Shown here piece after piece: positions 48,908 through 61,378 of a stretch of DNA of 64,000 bases. The notes beneath the pieces are model-generated. The model saw only the letters and a list, made by a program, of their open reading frames with translations, had not been told where the DNA came from and did not search any database. The stretch's first letter is position 1, and each line of letters begins with the position of its first letter. This DNA is from Hirudinaria manillensis (taxonomy: Eukaryota > Annelida > Clitellata > Hirudinida > Hirudinidae): contig CM067528.1 in the NCBI GenBank assembly GCA_034509925.1, positions 310,001 through 374,000 on the forward strand, read 5' to 3'. Made by a program: the position numbers and the translations under genes.

Positions 48908-50334
48908 ATGCTCTTTAGCTTGCTTCTAGATTTCTTCTTTTTTGGGGCTACCTACGGAGGTAAATCGAAATGTTTCAAAATGTCCGCAGCGAATATTATT
49001 GCCGGCAATATTAAACAAAAACCTTAATCATTCTAGTAATATTCCATAGTCGATCGTATTTATGCCTTTAATTTGATGCTTTAAAAGTTGCGAAAGATTG
49101 TTCGAGATATTTTTTTTGTTTACAGTAACCAAAAGAGTTATGATACAACACAACGGAGCTAAAGTACAACTAACAAAGTGTGATTGGCTCTTCAAGGGGG
49201 GTATTTCTGGTGACCTAATAAATGTAGTCCAAAATACTGCCGGCTTTTATTATTGCAACAAAACCAAAGAATTGATTTTGCTAGTGGTTTTCGGTTGGCT
49301 AATTCTCGACTATTTTGCACCACGCATTTGGCGCTCTTAAACGAATTTCAGCCATAATTAAATAATTAGTGATTTTATTTTATTCTCATAGAACAATTTT
49401 TGAGACTTGACAGTCCAACAGAGGATAATTCGATGTTGGGAGACGAAATATCTCTTAAATGTATTGCGGAACTGTTGGTGGGAACGCACATAAAATTACA
49501 TTCTGTATTCAAAATTACGAATTCGACGGGCGCCGAAATAGAAACAATAGTGCATGACGTACATTCCAGAGATACCAAGGAGTACAAGATAACAATCAAG
49601 TACAAGACCATTGAATACGGTGAACAGTCGTTCAACTGTTCGTTATACATGGAATGGACTTACGAAGACCTGGTAATGGAAACCACTATTTTCTCAAACC
49701 TGACCCGATCGGTTTATGGTACGTCTTGCTTTTATGTTTTCCGTCATAAACGTAGCTCATTCCTCGTCTAAATTGTCCAACAGCAGCTCCTACTCTTGTC
49801 GTGCCCGACAAGCTTGTGGTTACGGTCAACAAAACTGTCACTTGCTCGTCCGACGGCTACCCGGTTCCGAATTTCACTTGGATGTGTTCGGATGGCAACT
49901 GGAGTAGTTCCAAAGAAAGACTGATCATCCATGCGAGGGGAAAATTCAATTGCACCTGCAAAGCAAGCGCCCAAATCCTTGGCACATTGAAAGAGGCAGA
50001 ATGGCACGGAGCAATCGAAGTAGTCGGTAAAAGGACACCTTTGGTAAAAAAAAAAAACAACAAAACAATCAGAGACTCTTCAATATTCTCGACGATTAAT
50101 CTTGCAGTGGGCCCTGTGCTTTGCCTAGGATCGTTATCTATATTATATGTAAAATATGCTCGCGTCATTCGTAACAAGGAAATTGTGCACGTACTACCGT
50201 TTACGTACAACTTGATGTTTGTACTTCTATCGGTTGACCTTAAATTTACAGACGGATCCGAAATGAAGCATCTTACCGGCATCGTCATCACGATCTCTGC
50301 CGTCTTGCATTTATGGAAACTAAATTTGAAATGA
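48908..50334 (+). CDS. IgSF receptor gene 5, hydrophobic C-terminal region in the D3 frame
   Basis: Exons: signal peptide 48908-48959 (MLFSLLLDFFFFGATYG), D1 49126-49293 (TKCDWLFKG; AGFYYCNKTKELI), D2 49392-49718 (EQFLRLDSPTEDNSMLGDEI; SLKCIAEL; SFNCSLYMEWTY), D3 from 49784 (APTLVVPDKL; VTCSSDGYPVPNFTWMCSDG; GKFNCTCKASAQILG; EWHGAIEVV). At the point where the other copies stop for a phase-1 intron (GTCG|gtaaaag, 50026) this one stays open for about 102 more codons to a stop at 50334. That stretch has three hydrophobic segments (FSTINLAVGPVLCLGSLSIL; VLPFTYNLMFVLLSVDL; LTGIVITISAVLHLW). Either the anchor is encoded without an intron, or this is intron read through. I cannot decide which. Confidence 0.75.
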
Positions 50335-50552
50335 CACGGAATGATTTCTAGACGATTCAGAAGAGAAGTGACAAGAACTTTATTGGACTCTTTATTATTA
50401 TTATTTTATTTTTATTTGTCACAGAAATTTAAAAACTTTGAATTTCTCAATCGTTGTCTGACAACATCTTTTGTGCAGAACTTTTAACATAAGGTTAGGA
50501 ATTTTATAGCTTGGTAAATAACGATTTGCGAGCTGCTTAGATGTAACATAGA

Positions 50553-51050
50553 TTGATTGAGGGAAGGGAGACAGGGATGGAGGGGAGAATTATTATTATT
50601 ATTATTATTTTTTTCCCTTTATTTTCTCGGCCAAAAAAATCATCCAACAGCAAACGCGATCATCAAACACCTCAACTAACATCCACTGTCCCCCCTCCGG
50701 GCCCGAGATCACCCCGGGACATACAACCGCATTCCCCAGCGCCAACAACACCGCGCTATAAACAAGCGACATCAACCATAATCAATCACTATAGTCCAAT
50801 TCGCCGGCGCCAATGTTTATGAGTTCTGCGCTTATGGAATTTCCACATAAGGTAGGTGTCCAGCAAAACCGATGTTGCCAGGTACATCATGCCGTTTCTG
50901 GACAGACCGATGCCCCGCCATGACGAGTAAGATCTGGAGGATATCACTCCTCTGAAGTTGCATACAAAGGCGGTTACTATGATCTTCGGAGAGAGAGCAC
51001 CCCCAGGGTTATTGTTAGACATCCAGATATTATTATTATTATTATTATTA
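50553..51050. other. Spacer with triplet repeats and a GC-rich island
   Basis: (ATT)n tracts at 50590-50612 and 51030-51054 flank a segment of about 400 bp that is clearly more GC-rich than its surroundings, with CCCGGGC-like words at 50695-50720. On the minus strand 51022-50792 is open, but I recognise nothing in the translation. It could be a fragment of a mobile element. Confidence 0.35.
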
Positions 51051-51272
51051 TTATTTTGTTATTGACGTGAATAAGCATTTTATAACTAAAAATAGTTGGG
51101 TTTTATAATTACAATTGCTTTGATAAACTAAAAAAAACATTGCCATCCCCTTGCAAAAAAATGATTACGTCATCAAGAATTTGTTTCGTCAGAATATCAC
51201 AACGTCCGTCCGGATTCGATTGCAGGGAGACAATAAAATAAATAAATAAAATAAACGACAATAATAAATTAA

Positions 51273-52775
51273 ATGATGTCCAATTCAAATCATTTGCGGC
51301 AAATATCTCACTATCTCACCCTCGTCTTATTGCTGGATCGATTATTCTGCCAAGATGAAGGTGAACGGAAATAGATGAATTGTTGGAAACGATTAATCAA
51401 TTATTTTACCTTAATTAATTAAACAAATAATTTTATTATTCGTTCTTTGAATCGGAAAAAAGTAAATTTTATTTTTTTTATTCCCCGCTGCCTTAATTCG
51501 AGAGACAGGATGTGATTATTAAACTCAAAAAAGAATAGCAAATTAAATTCTAATATTAAATAAATATTAAATAAATCAATAATAATAATTGAAATGCCAC
51601 GATTATTGTGCAATTATTCAAGCCAATGATTCGATTTCATGGATTGTTAGAAGTGCCGAAAGCTATTCTTTCCTTTGAAATGCTTAAGAATTTAACCTGC
51701 GAAGCTTGAAAGATCATAAATAAAATTAAACTTAATTAGTTGGAAATATAATTTCAATCGTTTATTTATCTCAATTCAATGTTACATTCGTACCACAAAG
51801 TTAATAATACTAATATTACTATTAACACCAATAATACTATTAATACTAATGCAGCATAATTTCAATTTTAGAAGAATTAAAGAATAAGACCTTCATCGTA
51901 GGAAAATTGTATGCGAACACCTTGGGAATTTTAGGTAATTGCACTGTTGGGTGGAAGAGAAATAATGAAGACATACGTGAGGATGATACCTTGTCTCAAT
52001 CAAAAATTGGATTTTATTACTGTGAGGCTACTCAGCATTTAGTATATCTCGGATTAAAAGGTTTGCAATCTAGGCTTGATGATTTGTCTTTTTTTTAAAT
52101 AAACGTCACTTTTGAACAATTTAGGAGAAAAGCCCTTCACATTTGTCCACTTTGAATCAAACAAGACTTCAAGAACGGGGGACGTGGCATCATTTTTTTG
52201 CAGCCTGGAATTTATGACGCCAAATTTTCCTTCAAACCTTACGTTGTTTTGTACAGGCCCGGATGGCACTATATTGAAAACACTAACAAAAAACACTCAG
52301 AAAGATACAACTGAGATTAAATTGAATCACACTCATACACTTACTGGCTATGGCAAGCAGACCTTTCATTGTATTGTTTATCATGGCGTGGACAATGAAA
52401 AAGGATGGAAAATGGATTACAAAGATTCCAAGTCATTGGACATTACAGTTTACGGTAAGCCATTTGCTGTCACGAAATCTTCGATCGTACACCTGAATGT
52501 TTAATAATCGTACTTAAACTCAGCGTCTCCGACAAACGTCAAGCCAAGCGAGACCAGGATAATGCTAGGCAATATCGTTGTTTGTACAGCGGAGGGCTAT
52601 CCATTTCCTGACGAAATCAGTTGGTCTTGCAAAGGCAGTGCGTGGAAGTCCGAAAAAGCAAATCTAACTTTAGAAAGTGCCGGGGAACATCACTGTAACT
52701 GTACTGCTAAGGCAACGGGTGAGTCTGGAGAAGACAGTGAAGGCTTTTGGAACGGTACTATCCATGTAAAAGGAG
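51273..52775 (+). CDS. IgSF receptor gene 6 (3' anchor exon not found)
   Basis: Exons: signal peptide 51273-51360 (MMSNSNHLRQISHYLTLVLL then LDRLFCQDE), D1 51872-52060 (GNCTVGWKRNNEDI; KIGFYYCEATQHLVYLGLK), D2 52125-52454 (GEKPFTFVHFESNKTSRTGD; SFFCSLEF; QTFHCIVYHG), D3 52524-52775 (ASPTNVKPSET; VVCTAEGYPFPDEISWSCKG; GEHHCNCTAKATGES; FWNGTIHVKG). All phase 1. D3 shares PTNVKP and WNGTI with genes 3 and 4. A donor GGAG|gtagtc follows; downstream exons between 52.8 and 53.5 kb were not resolved. Confidence 0.8.
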
Positions 52776-53819
52776 GTAGTCATGATTACCTAAATGTCAT
52801 CAGTGACTAGTGTTAGTTTTGTAATATCAAATATCTGCTAAAATTCCTAACAGATGGAGCCAAATTGGTCCTAACTAGCATGTTAGCATCCGTCGTCGCA
52901 TATGCGCATCTGATTCTTGCATGATAAAGTTTTCGAATTCGGAGAAAGTCACCGGCATTTGTTGAAAACATTCCCTCTTTATTTTGTAACATGTTTTCGA
53001 TTTAATTAAATTTCTTTGTTTGGGTTTTTGGAAAGTAAACAAGTCGTCGACTTTAAAACTGGAACGTTTCAGGATCAGCAACCGATAAACTCTCGGTGAT
53101 GACGCAAGTTCTACCAAAAAGCAAGGGCAAGCAGTGCAGATTCAAATAATTTAAATGCTCTTAAATTCTTCTTCCTTGACCTTAATGTCAGCTCTTTTCC
53201 CTGGGCGCCTCTTTCTGTCGTGAGAAGCGATAGAATTTTAAAAGTAATCAAAGCAAAACAATCCATCGCCGTCGTTTGGCACTTCGAGCAAAGAGGAAGC
53301 AGTTGCCATCAACGTTCTTTCCGGGTATCTTCGCAGAAGGATGGACAATTCCAGACATGCATCACATTGAAACTGCTTATACTTACGCAAGCACGGAGCT
53401 TGAACCCTAAAGAAGGATATTGAAATTTTTAGTGAAGCACAAGGACATCCTTAATCACACGATTTGCAAGCAATGCGTCAGAGTCCATCGTCCTCTTTCG
53501 GTTTTAGTGTAAAGTAACAAATCTCAACGCAACCCTCCAAAATAACATTCCAATTGCTTTCCACTCAATAAAAAGACCATTTAATTTCATAAATCGTCTC
53601 CACTTTTTTAATATTTGTTTATGTTGTGGGATTATATAATATAAATAATATTTGATCGTTGCTTTGCGTACCTCGTTGTGGATAAGTATGAAATTCTTGC
53701 ATATTTTGTAATGTAGTACTAATAATAATGTTATTCTTAAATATTTTAGTTTGCATATTTATTTATTTATTATTTTTTTTTGTTTTGTTTTTTGTTCTCA
53801 TTATTTCATTATGTGCTCG

Positions 53820-53925
53820 GTCGTGTCTATGGTAATGTGCGTCGGCAGTGCCTTGACATCCTAGGACTTGGATAAAAAAAGGCACTTAAAATATTGGAGG
53901 AATTGAATTGAATTGAATTGAATAG
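53820..53925 (+). mobile_element. Possible 3' end of a non-LTR retroelement
   Basis: A unique stretch (TGCGTCGGCAGTGCC onward) ends in a short tandem GAATTGAATTGAATTGAATA, an arrangement often seen at the 3' terminus of LINE-type elements. No reverse transcriptase sequence is present nearby, so this is tentative. Confidence 0.3.
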
Positions 53926-54482
53926 CTTTTAAATCGTTGTTTTATGATTAAAAGTGTCCTTAATCCAGATATGTCACCGCCATTAACGGCTGGTCGTTAA
54001 ATGACCGATTTTAGTGAAAAGATTAGTTCATGCCAAAAGGACATGATACACCTCGAGGATCTGCCAAATGAACGTTCGGTTCCCTTGGCAACATCTCTTC
54101 GCTCGTGTTCGTTTCGTACTGTGTCGTGTTGCGTGGTTTTGATAAACCAATTAGACAGAGATTTTATGGAATCATAAAAGCTCATGACTTTACAATAGCA
54201 CAGACAGGAGACCATTTCAAAGGGAGTTTAAATTTAAATTTAAATTTCAATACGTCAATATCACCAAAAACTGAAATTACTGCTGTTTTGTAGACCAATG
54301 TTATCGGTTACCATTAGACAAGAGAGAAACAAAAAATAAACATAAAATAAACATTCTATAGCCACTTCTATACAAACAGACGGACAGACTTAAGAGCCCT
54401 GTTCAATAAAAGAATATAACAAGTGCAAATGCAGCAACAAAATCAAAACAGCAACTTATTGAAGACAGTTTCACCGAACTTC

Positions 54483-55020
54483 TCATGAGAGACCGAATGA
54501 AATAATAATCAGGAAAATAGCTTCAATGAGTTTCTGGCGATGCGCACAAACTGCCCCGCTTCTGGCCGGAACCTTTCTGTCCTTACCTCCAGTTGTAAGC
54601 CTCGTCGGTGCCTTTTTTGTTCCGATGGATGCAGTGGATGGCTCTGTGGTCGTAGACTTGATAGTCTGGATTATCACGGTCGTCTCCAGGTAAATTGTGC
54701 TCTCCATAGTAGGCTCTTCTTTCTCCTGACCGTCCACTGCGGCTGAGAACCAATTAAAATGTTCCAACGATCTATTAAATTTCACAACTGCATGATTGGA
54801 TATGTGTTTGCATCAAATAAATATTGTTTATTCATTCATTTATTTATTTATTTATTTATTTTATTCACTAATATTTAATGCCGTCGCTTAGCAGTGGAGT
54901 TTTTTCCAAGCATCGGACCTTGTAATAGGTGATAATGTTCTCAACTTTTGTTAAGAAGGTAAATGTTTACCGTTATCAACCAATAAATCAACAGACCAAT
55001 CAGTTAACCGACCGACCAAC

Positions 55021-55060
<40 letters not shown>

Positions 55061-56506
55061 CAATCAATCAATCAACCAATCAATCAATCAATAAGAAATA
55101 TAACCGAAAAAGTCTTCTCCCTCGCCGTAACTGGATATGATCCCACTCCAGCTGTCCCAGTACTCCTTGCCATCAATGACGTTCATCGCCGTGCAGTTGC
55201 AGGTGAAGTTTCCGCTGTCTTTCATGACCATTGCCGAACCCTTGGACACCCAGTTACCTTCGTTCGAGTCGTTGAACCGGCAGACCCAATCGTAGGTAAT
55301 GGCCGGGTAACCGTCGGCCAAACAGAACACGGTATCGTAGCGATTTACGACGGCCTTGGAGATCCTCGCGTTTCCTACAGGTTCTGGAATTGCCGCAGTT
55401 AACGAGAGTCAACCGCTTTTCAATCGCTATCGCACTGCTCTTGGCGAACCGAACGATACGTTTCTTATACCGAATTTATAAAGAAAGTAAGCCCACATTC
55501 TTACAATTAGCAAAGAATCCATTATGGAATGGATGGATGGATGGATGGATGGATGGATGGATGGATGGATGGATGGATGGATGAATGAATGAATGGATGG
55601 ATGGAACGAACGAACGAACGAATGAATAACTCGAAAAGAAGTCGACTTACTAATGACCTCCACAGTAGCGTTCGTCTCGTCGAAATTTGCCTGTGTCCAC
55701 TCCTTTTTCTCGTTAGAGATTTTATACCTCCACAGGCAGAGGTAAGAATTGAGACCATAAGATGGGGTCTCCCTTACTTCTATCGAGCCTTGGTAGTCGC
55801 TTCCTTTGGCCGACTTGTCCGTAATTTCTGCGACGATTGTGCCGCTCGAGTTCATGATGGCCATGTAGTGATCGAAGAAGAATCCAGACGTGTTAAACTC
55901 CACACTGCAGTTCAGTTTCACCGCCTGGCCGTAGAATATGGAACCCGGCGACACGGAAACCATGTTCAGTTCTTTCTCTTGGTGAATGATTTCAATTAAT
56001 TTAATTCAATTAATTCTTTCGAATTGTTTACGTGACATAAACTGCAATAATAATGGCATCGACTAGCAAATGATTAAGCACTGGAAATCAGATCCACTCA
56101 CTCAAGACGATCACGAAGACCTCCTTTTCGACAGAGGGACATTTGTAGAAGGAAGTCATACCAGCCGTGGCCACTTGGGGCATGTTCATGGTCTCACCGT
56201 CGACTGTCCACGATTGGTTGCAGGTGAAAAAGTTGTTCAAGTCGAAAGGCTCGCCTGTCAGAACTTCGACGACCTCGTAGTTCTCTGATAAATTAATAGC
56301 TCTCTAACAATATTTTGAATCTTTTTGGAGCCGACAAAACTTTTCAAAATACAAAACTTATTTCATCAACGAGTCAAAGCTCTTATTTATTTTCACACTG
56401 CAAAGTCTGATCAGTATACAAAACAATGAATTGTTTACTTGCCACCATTTTCGTCACTAGCTAGTGTCAAGGCCATAGTGAACGTTGTTAAGAAAGTAAG
56501 GATCAT
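54483..56506 (-). CDS. IgSF receptor gene 7 with Thr-rich stalk and GPI-like C-terminus
   Basis: Exons: signal peptide 56506-56446 ([20 protein letters not shown]), D1 56284-56102 ([34 protein letters not shown]), D2 55977-55651 ([31 protein letters not shown]), D3 55383-55105 or 55126 ([58 protein letters not shown]), and a terminal exon 54743-54483. The last exon encodes a Thr/Ser-rich stalk ([20 protein letters not shown]) and ends [14 protein letters not shown] before the stop. A hydrophobic run with no cytoplasmic tail is the usual form of a GPI-attachment signal. The D3 donor is either GC (TTACG|gcgagg) or a GT 21 bp later. More GC-rich than the other copies. Confidence 0.8.
55013..55092. 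repeat. (CAAT)n tetranucleotide repeat
   Basis: ACCAACCAATCAATCAATC tract in the intron between D3 and the terminal exon of IgSF gene 7. Confidence 0.88.
55529..55625. repeat. (GGAT)n, then GAAT and CGAA tetramers
   Basis: About 60 bp of GGAT followed by shorter GAAT, GGAT and CGAA runs, in the intron between D2 and D3 of IgSF gene 7. Confidence 0.9.
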
Positions 56507-57605
56507 TTTCAAAGTTTATGCAAGACTCAATTTAGCTTCTCGTTAAGTCACCCAGTTGCATTTTAGCAGTCCACGATCAAAAATGCCTATCCAGCAATAG
56601 TCCTAGTAAAATAAAATTAGCAAAAATTGCAGATTATTTCATAGAAAGCTGATCAATTTCATTTGGTGAACGCAGTCCAAATCTTATCGTTGGAGAAGAA
56701 ACCAGCAAAACCAAAAAAAGTTTACATAACGTATTGAAAGAATTTTTTACTTAAACAACAATAATCTCAAATAGAAAAAACTCCTAAGGATTCCTTACTG
56801 TAAATATTAGTATCCAAAAGAAATTAATTACTTATCGCAGTCAGTAGTAATAAATATCAAAATTAGCTCAAGGAATTTACTTTAAAATTTTATGAGTGGG
56901 ACTTCTTTGCAAGATTATTTTACATTATCCACTAACTCCTAGGGATTAATATATAGTATATCAAAGATTTTTATTTGAAATAACTTGGTCGATAAACGCC
57001 GAAAAGATGGAGGATCTAAACAATTTGAATTGTCGTTTCGGAAACAATAAGGATGTGCAGTAACATCGTAGGTTCCACAATTCTAATTCATACTTAGCAT
57101 TTAATAACAAAATTAAATTCCATGAATTATTAACTATATCACAATATAAATTTATATTCATTTAATTCCGAAAAGATATTAAATATTACTGACATCTAGT
57201 TTTTGATTATGTTTCCTAGCTTTTTTAAGACACGACCTTAACCTAAATAAATGAACAAACTTGATTTTTATTTAGATATCTAATTTCGCATTTGAACGAA
57301 ATGAAAGTAACTATCCGCGAAATCAAGAACCCCGAACCAAGATGTCATCGCTAACACATATGTCTATTTCCAAATAAACTTTGAATAAAACTGACACTTC
57401 ATTCGCATTTTTAACGTATAATAAAAAAATCTTCAAAACCACCAAATGAAAACCATTAGCCAATAATAAAATACAAGTAAATTTAATGAAGCCATAAATT
57501 CGAAGGCAAAGAATTCTTGGTGTCCGCAAATATCGTTTAATAAATATTTATTCGGAATCGCATTCAAATTGCAAAAAAAAAAATCTGAGCGGACATTCTT
57601 CGCTC
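56507..57605. other. Intergenic, nothing recognised
   Basis: AT-rich spacer between the start of IgSF gene 7 and the stop of the EF-hand gene. No exon, repeat array or RNA gene seen. Confidence 0.5.
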
Positions 57606-59562
57606 TCAGTTCTTCTTCATGACCCTCAAGAATTCTTTATAAACAAACAGTAAACATATTGTTAGATGTATAATAATTGATTATTTAGTATATCACTTAT
57701 ATAGCCATAAGAGTGAAATAAAGGCAAAAAAAGAATAAATCTGTGCGTAAGCGCTAGAAATTCTACGTCTCTCAGTTATAGCTGACAATGAATTACTAGT
57801 AGATGCAGCATAAAAATAAAAATAGTTAAATAAAGTTAGAAAAAAGAACAACCTTCGTAGTCAAGTTGTCCGTCTCCATTAAGATCGATCTCTCTGATCA
57901 GCTCGTTAACTTCACTGTCCGTTATAATCTCCTCAAAGGCTTTCAAGACGCTTTTAAGTTCTTCTGGACTTATTTTACCTGATTTGTCTTTATCGATGAG
58001 CTAAAAAAATCAACAATAAAAAGGATGCCATTAGATAAACATCTCCTTGCAAAATGTCTCATTGACCGATTCTGATTGTTGTTGTCGTCCGTTAGCTTTT
58101 AAAAGTTGTCAAAATAACACTTGCGCCCTCATGATTGAGATTAATGAAACCATTAATTTTTTTAAAATACATTTAAAAGAGGGATTTTATTATTAATTAA
58201 ATAAGTCGATATTAAATTATGAATCTAATAAATAAAAATGTAATGGATACTAGCCTTAAAAGCTTCTCTAATCACCTCGGTCTCGTCTGCCTCGGAATGT
58301 GCAGTTATGACTTCAACAAATTCGTCAAAGTTTATTAGGCCATCGCCTGAACGAATGACAATTAAAGAAGAATTATTAGAAACGATGGAATCAAACAATT
58401 GAAAATTTGTCAATCACCATAGGAACCTCAGGTTGCTTAAAAATACTCGTCCCTTGTACATGTACCGACGTATCATGTCTATAAAAAGCCCTGGTTATGG
58501 ATTATTTTGCGTTCGATACATGAGTCATAATTTTCTCCATTTTCATCCATCTGTTCGGTCGGCCGTACACGTTCACTCACTCACTCACCCACTCACTCAC
58601 TCACTCACCAACTCACTCATTCACTCACCCATCCACCCACTCATTTAATCGTTCAATCACTCGTGACGTCATGAATGCCAAAGTTATGAGCACGTCTCAT
58701 TGACATCACATTGAATTCCGATGAACTTAACAATGGTTAGTAACTATTTAATCATATTTTGTATTTAATCATACTTCAACCCAGCATTTGACGATCATAA
58801 CAAACATCAACGATCGATGTTAGGTGCACATCTTGCCAATGGCAATCATAAAGTCCAAAACAAATTCTGAATCATGTATTAACCTATCATGAGTCGTGTA
58901 TAATTATGATTATATCCTTTATAATAACAATTGCGTTACAATTTTCCATGCTGACATTTAAGATTTAAAACGGGGCTTTGGTTCTAGCATAATCAATGCC
59001 TTTCATATCAATGACTCACTCACTCACTGAGTTATATAAATATCGGAAAAATTATGCAATTCATGAAATAATAAATAATTTATGTAATTCATGAAATTTA
59101 CATAATTTGTATAACTTAAACAATTTATTTTTATAATTTTATATAACACATTTTCCCATGCCTTGCAATCCTAAGACCAAAACACACGGAGGCGTCGATG
59201 CTGGTGACGATGACGACGGTGATGATGATGTTGCAAGAACAATAATAATACAGTAATAGTATGATTACCATCGCAATCGGCATTGTCCATAATTCTTTTG
59301 ATTTCCGTCGGGCTTGTGTCTTGACCCAATTTCGTCATCAACTGGATCAGTTCATTCCTATCTATTGTTCCATTCTTGTCCATGTCGAATATGTCGAACG
59401 TTTCCCTGAGGTCTGCTCAGATGATGATGTTGATGATAACGACGATGACGATGAGGATGACGATGAGGATGATGACATTTGATTGGTGATGATAACAGTG
59501 TCAGTGATAAGAAAGGTCAAACACTTGCCCTGAAGTTGTTCTTTGGTGTATTTTTTGGATGC
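57606..59562 (-). CDS. Calmodulin-like protein with four EF-hands (first exon missing)
   Basis: Ca2+-binding regulator of the calmodulin/troponin C class. Exons: 59562-59529 (SKKYTKEQLQ), 59412-59269 (LRETFDIFDMDKNGTIDRNE onward), 58346-58255 (DGLINFDEFVEVI), 57999-57853 (LIDKDKSGKISPEELKSVL onward), 57634-57606 (EFLRVMKKN, stop). The four loops are DMDKNGTIDRNE, DCDGDGLINFDE, DKDKSGKISPEE and DLNGDGQLDYEE. All have acidic positions 1 and 12, so all should bind calcium. The linker and length match calmodulin, but identity is too low to call it calmodulin itself. Two donors are GC rather than GT: CAGG|gcaagt at 59528 and AAG|gctagt at 58254. Phases agree at every junction. The initiator exon, probably only a few codons, lies upstream of 59.6 kb and was not found. 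Confidence 0.9.
58347..59268 (-). other. Intron of the EF-hand gene with CACT repeat
   Basis: An intron of about 0.92 kb between the EF1 exon and the EF2 exon. It contains a (CACT)n microsatellite at 58567-58640 and GAT/GAC triplets at its 5' end. Confidence 0.75.
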
Positions 59563-60712
59563 CTGTGACAATAAATGGTTGTTTATTTGAAAATAAAAGT
59601 AGCAATAAACAAAAACAACATAATAATAATAATATTGATTGATTGATTGATTGATCGATCGATCAATTGATTGAAGAACAGTTCCGAATAAGCATAACAA
59701 TAAACTAATATAAAAAATAATAATTAATGTAAACTAAAAGATGTGGAAAAAGTAAGCAATCGCTAAAAAAATGCCCATTTTTCCTGAAAACCCATTGATA
59801 TTACAATCAATGCAATGACGTCATCAGCGACGTGAATTATTCTCACCATATTATGATTGAATTGCTTTGTGAATTATTCTCACCATATTATGATTGAATT
59901 GCTTTCAATTGAATTCTTTTCACTCGAGTCTCTTGTGAACCTGTCAAGAAATGACAAATGTCAAGAAATTCATCTTTCAGTCAACATTTCGTTGAATTAA
60001 ACGAAAAACAAGTTTAAATTAAAATGGTGGAAAATGGCAGACACAAAAAGAGATTAATCCGACCTCATGTCAATTCCACAAATTTAATGAATAAATAATA
60101 ATTATTATTATTATTATTAATTAATGTAATTAAATTATTAGAAATAACTACGAAACAATTAATGGTCCGAACGTCATGCCTTATCAGGATTGATATGGAT
60201 TGGCATCACCATGCCGTTCGGTTAATTGTTTCTTGCACTGCTGTTCGTCATCAGTAAATACAGTGAAGTTTACATTGTCAAATGCTTAACTATCACAAAT
60301 GGCATGTAAATATTAAATCAAATCCTAAAATCAGCTTGTAGTTTGTGGACCTCCTATTTGACTTTAGTTCGATTACAAAATTAGTGAATTAGTGAATTGA
60401 TGCTTTAATTTGATAACCAGCAAGCAAATGACAAATGAATGAATGAATGAAAAACTTTTTTAAACGAAGAGGCAATCAGCCAACCGCTTCAATCAACCAA
60501 CCAACCAATTCAATCAAGCACTTCAATCAATCAATTCAACCAATCAACCACTTCAATCAACCAATTCAACCAACCTCTCACTTCAACGAAAGACAGACGA
60601 AGTAACACGTAACAACAACTTTGTACAAATATCGTCTGCTTTTAACTGAGGACACACACATAACACACAGCTAGACTCCGTAGAGCATGCATTTTTGTCC
60701 TGAGTGATAGAG

Positions 60713-61148
60713 CTATATTATATTATATTATATTATATTATATTATATTATATTATATTATATTATATTATATTATATTATATTATATTATATTATATTA
60801 TATTATATTATATTATATTATATTATATTATATTATATTATATTATATTATATTATATTATATTATTATATTATTATTATATTATATTATTATTATATTA
60901 TATTATTATATTATTATTATATTATATTATATTACATTATTATTATATTATATTACTATATTATATTATATTATATTATATTATATTATATTATATTATA
61001 TTATATTATATTATATTATATTATATTATATTATATTATATTATATTATATTATATTATATTATATTATATTATATTATATTATATTATATTATATTATA
61101 TTATATTATATTATATTATATTATATTATATTATATTATATTATATTA
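60713..61148. repeat. (TATTA)n pentanucleotide array, about 436 bp
   Basis: Around 85 copies of TATTA in two near-perfect tracts (60713-60860 and 60958-61148). They are separated by a zone of about 100 bp where TAT/TTA slippage variants break the register. Perfectly A/T. Confidence 0.95.
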
Positions 61149-61294
61149 ATCAACATTTAACTGATATTAATTTAATTCAAAACATTACTTAATTAGTCAT
61201 TAACCAGAAGCCACGACGAACGCTCCATTACTTCCGCACAGATTTGTGATGAATTAAATTAATTATTTTATATTCTTTTTTTAAACATAACTGC

Positions 61295-61378
61295 CATATA
61301 AATACAATACCATATAAATACAATACTATATAAATACAATACCATATAGATACAATACCATATAAATACAATGCCATA
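61295..61378. repeat. 15-bp minisatellite CATATAAATACAATA
   Basis: Five to six copies of CATATAAATACAATACC-type units with single-base differences. A (CATATAGATACAATA) variant lies in the middle. Confidence 0.85.
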
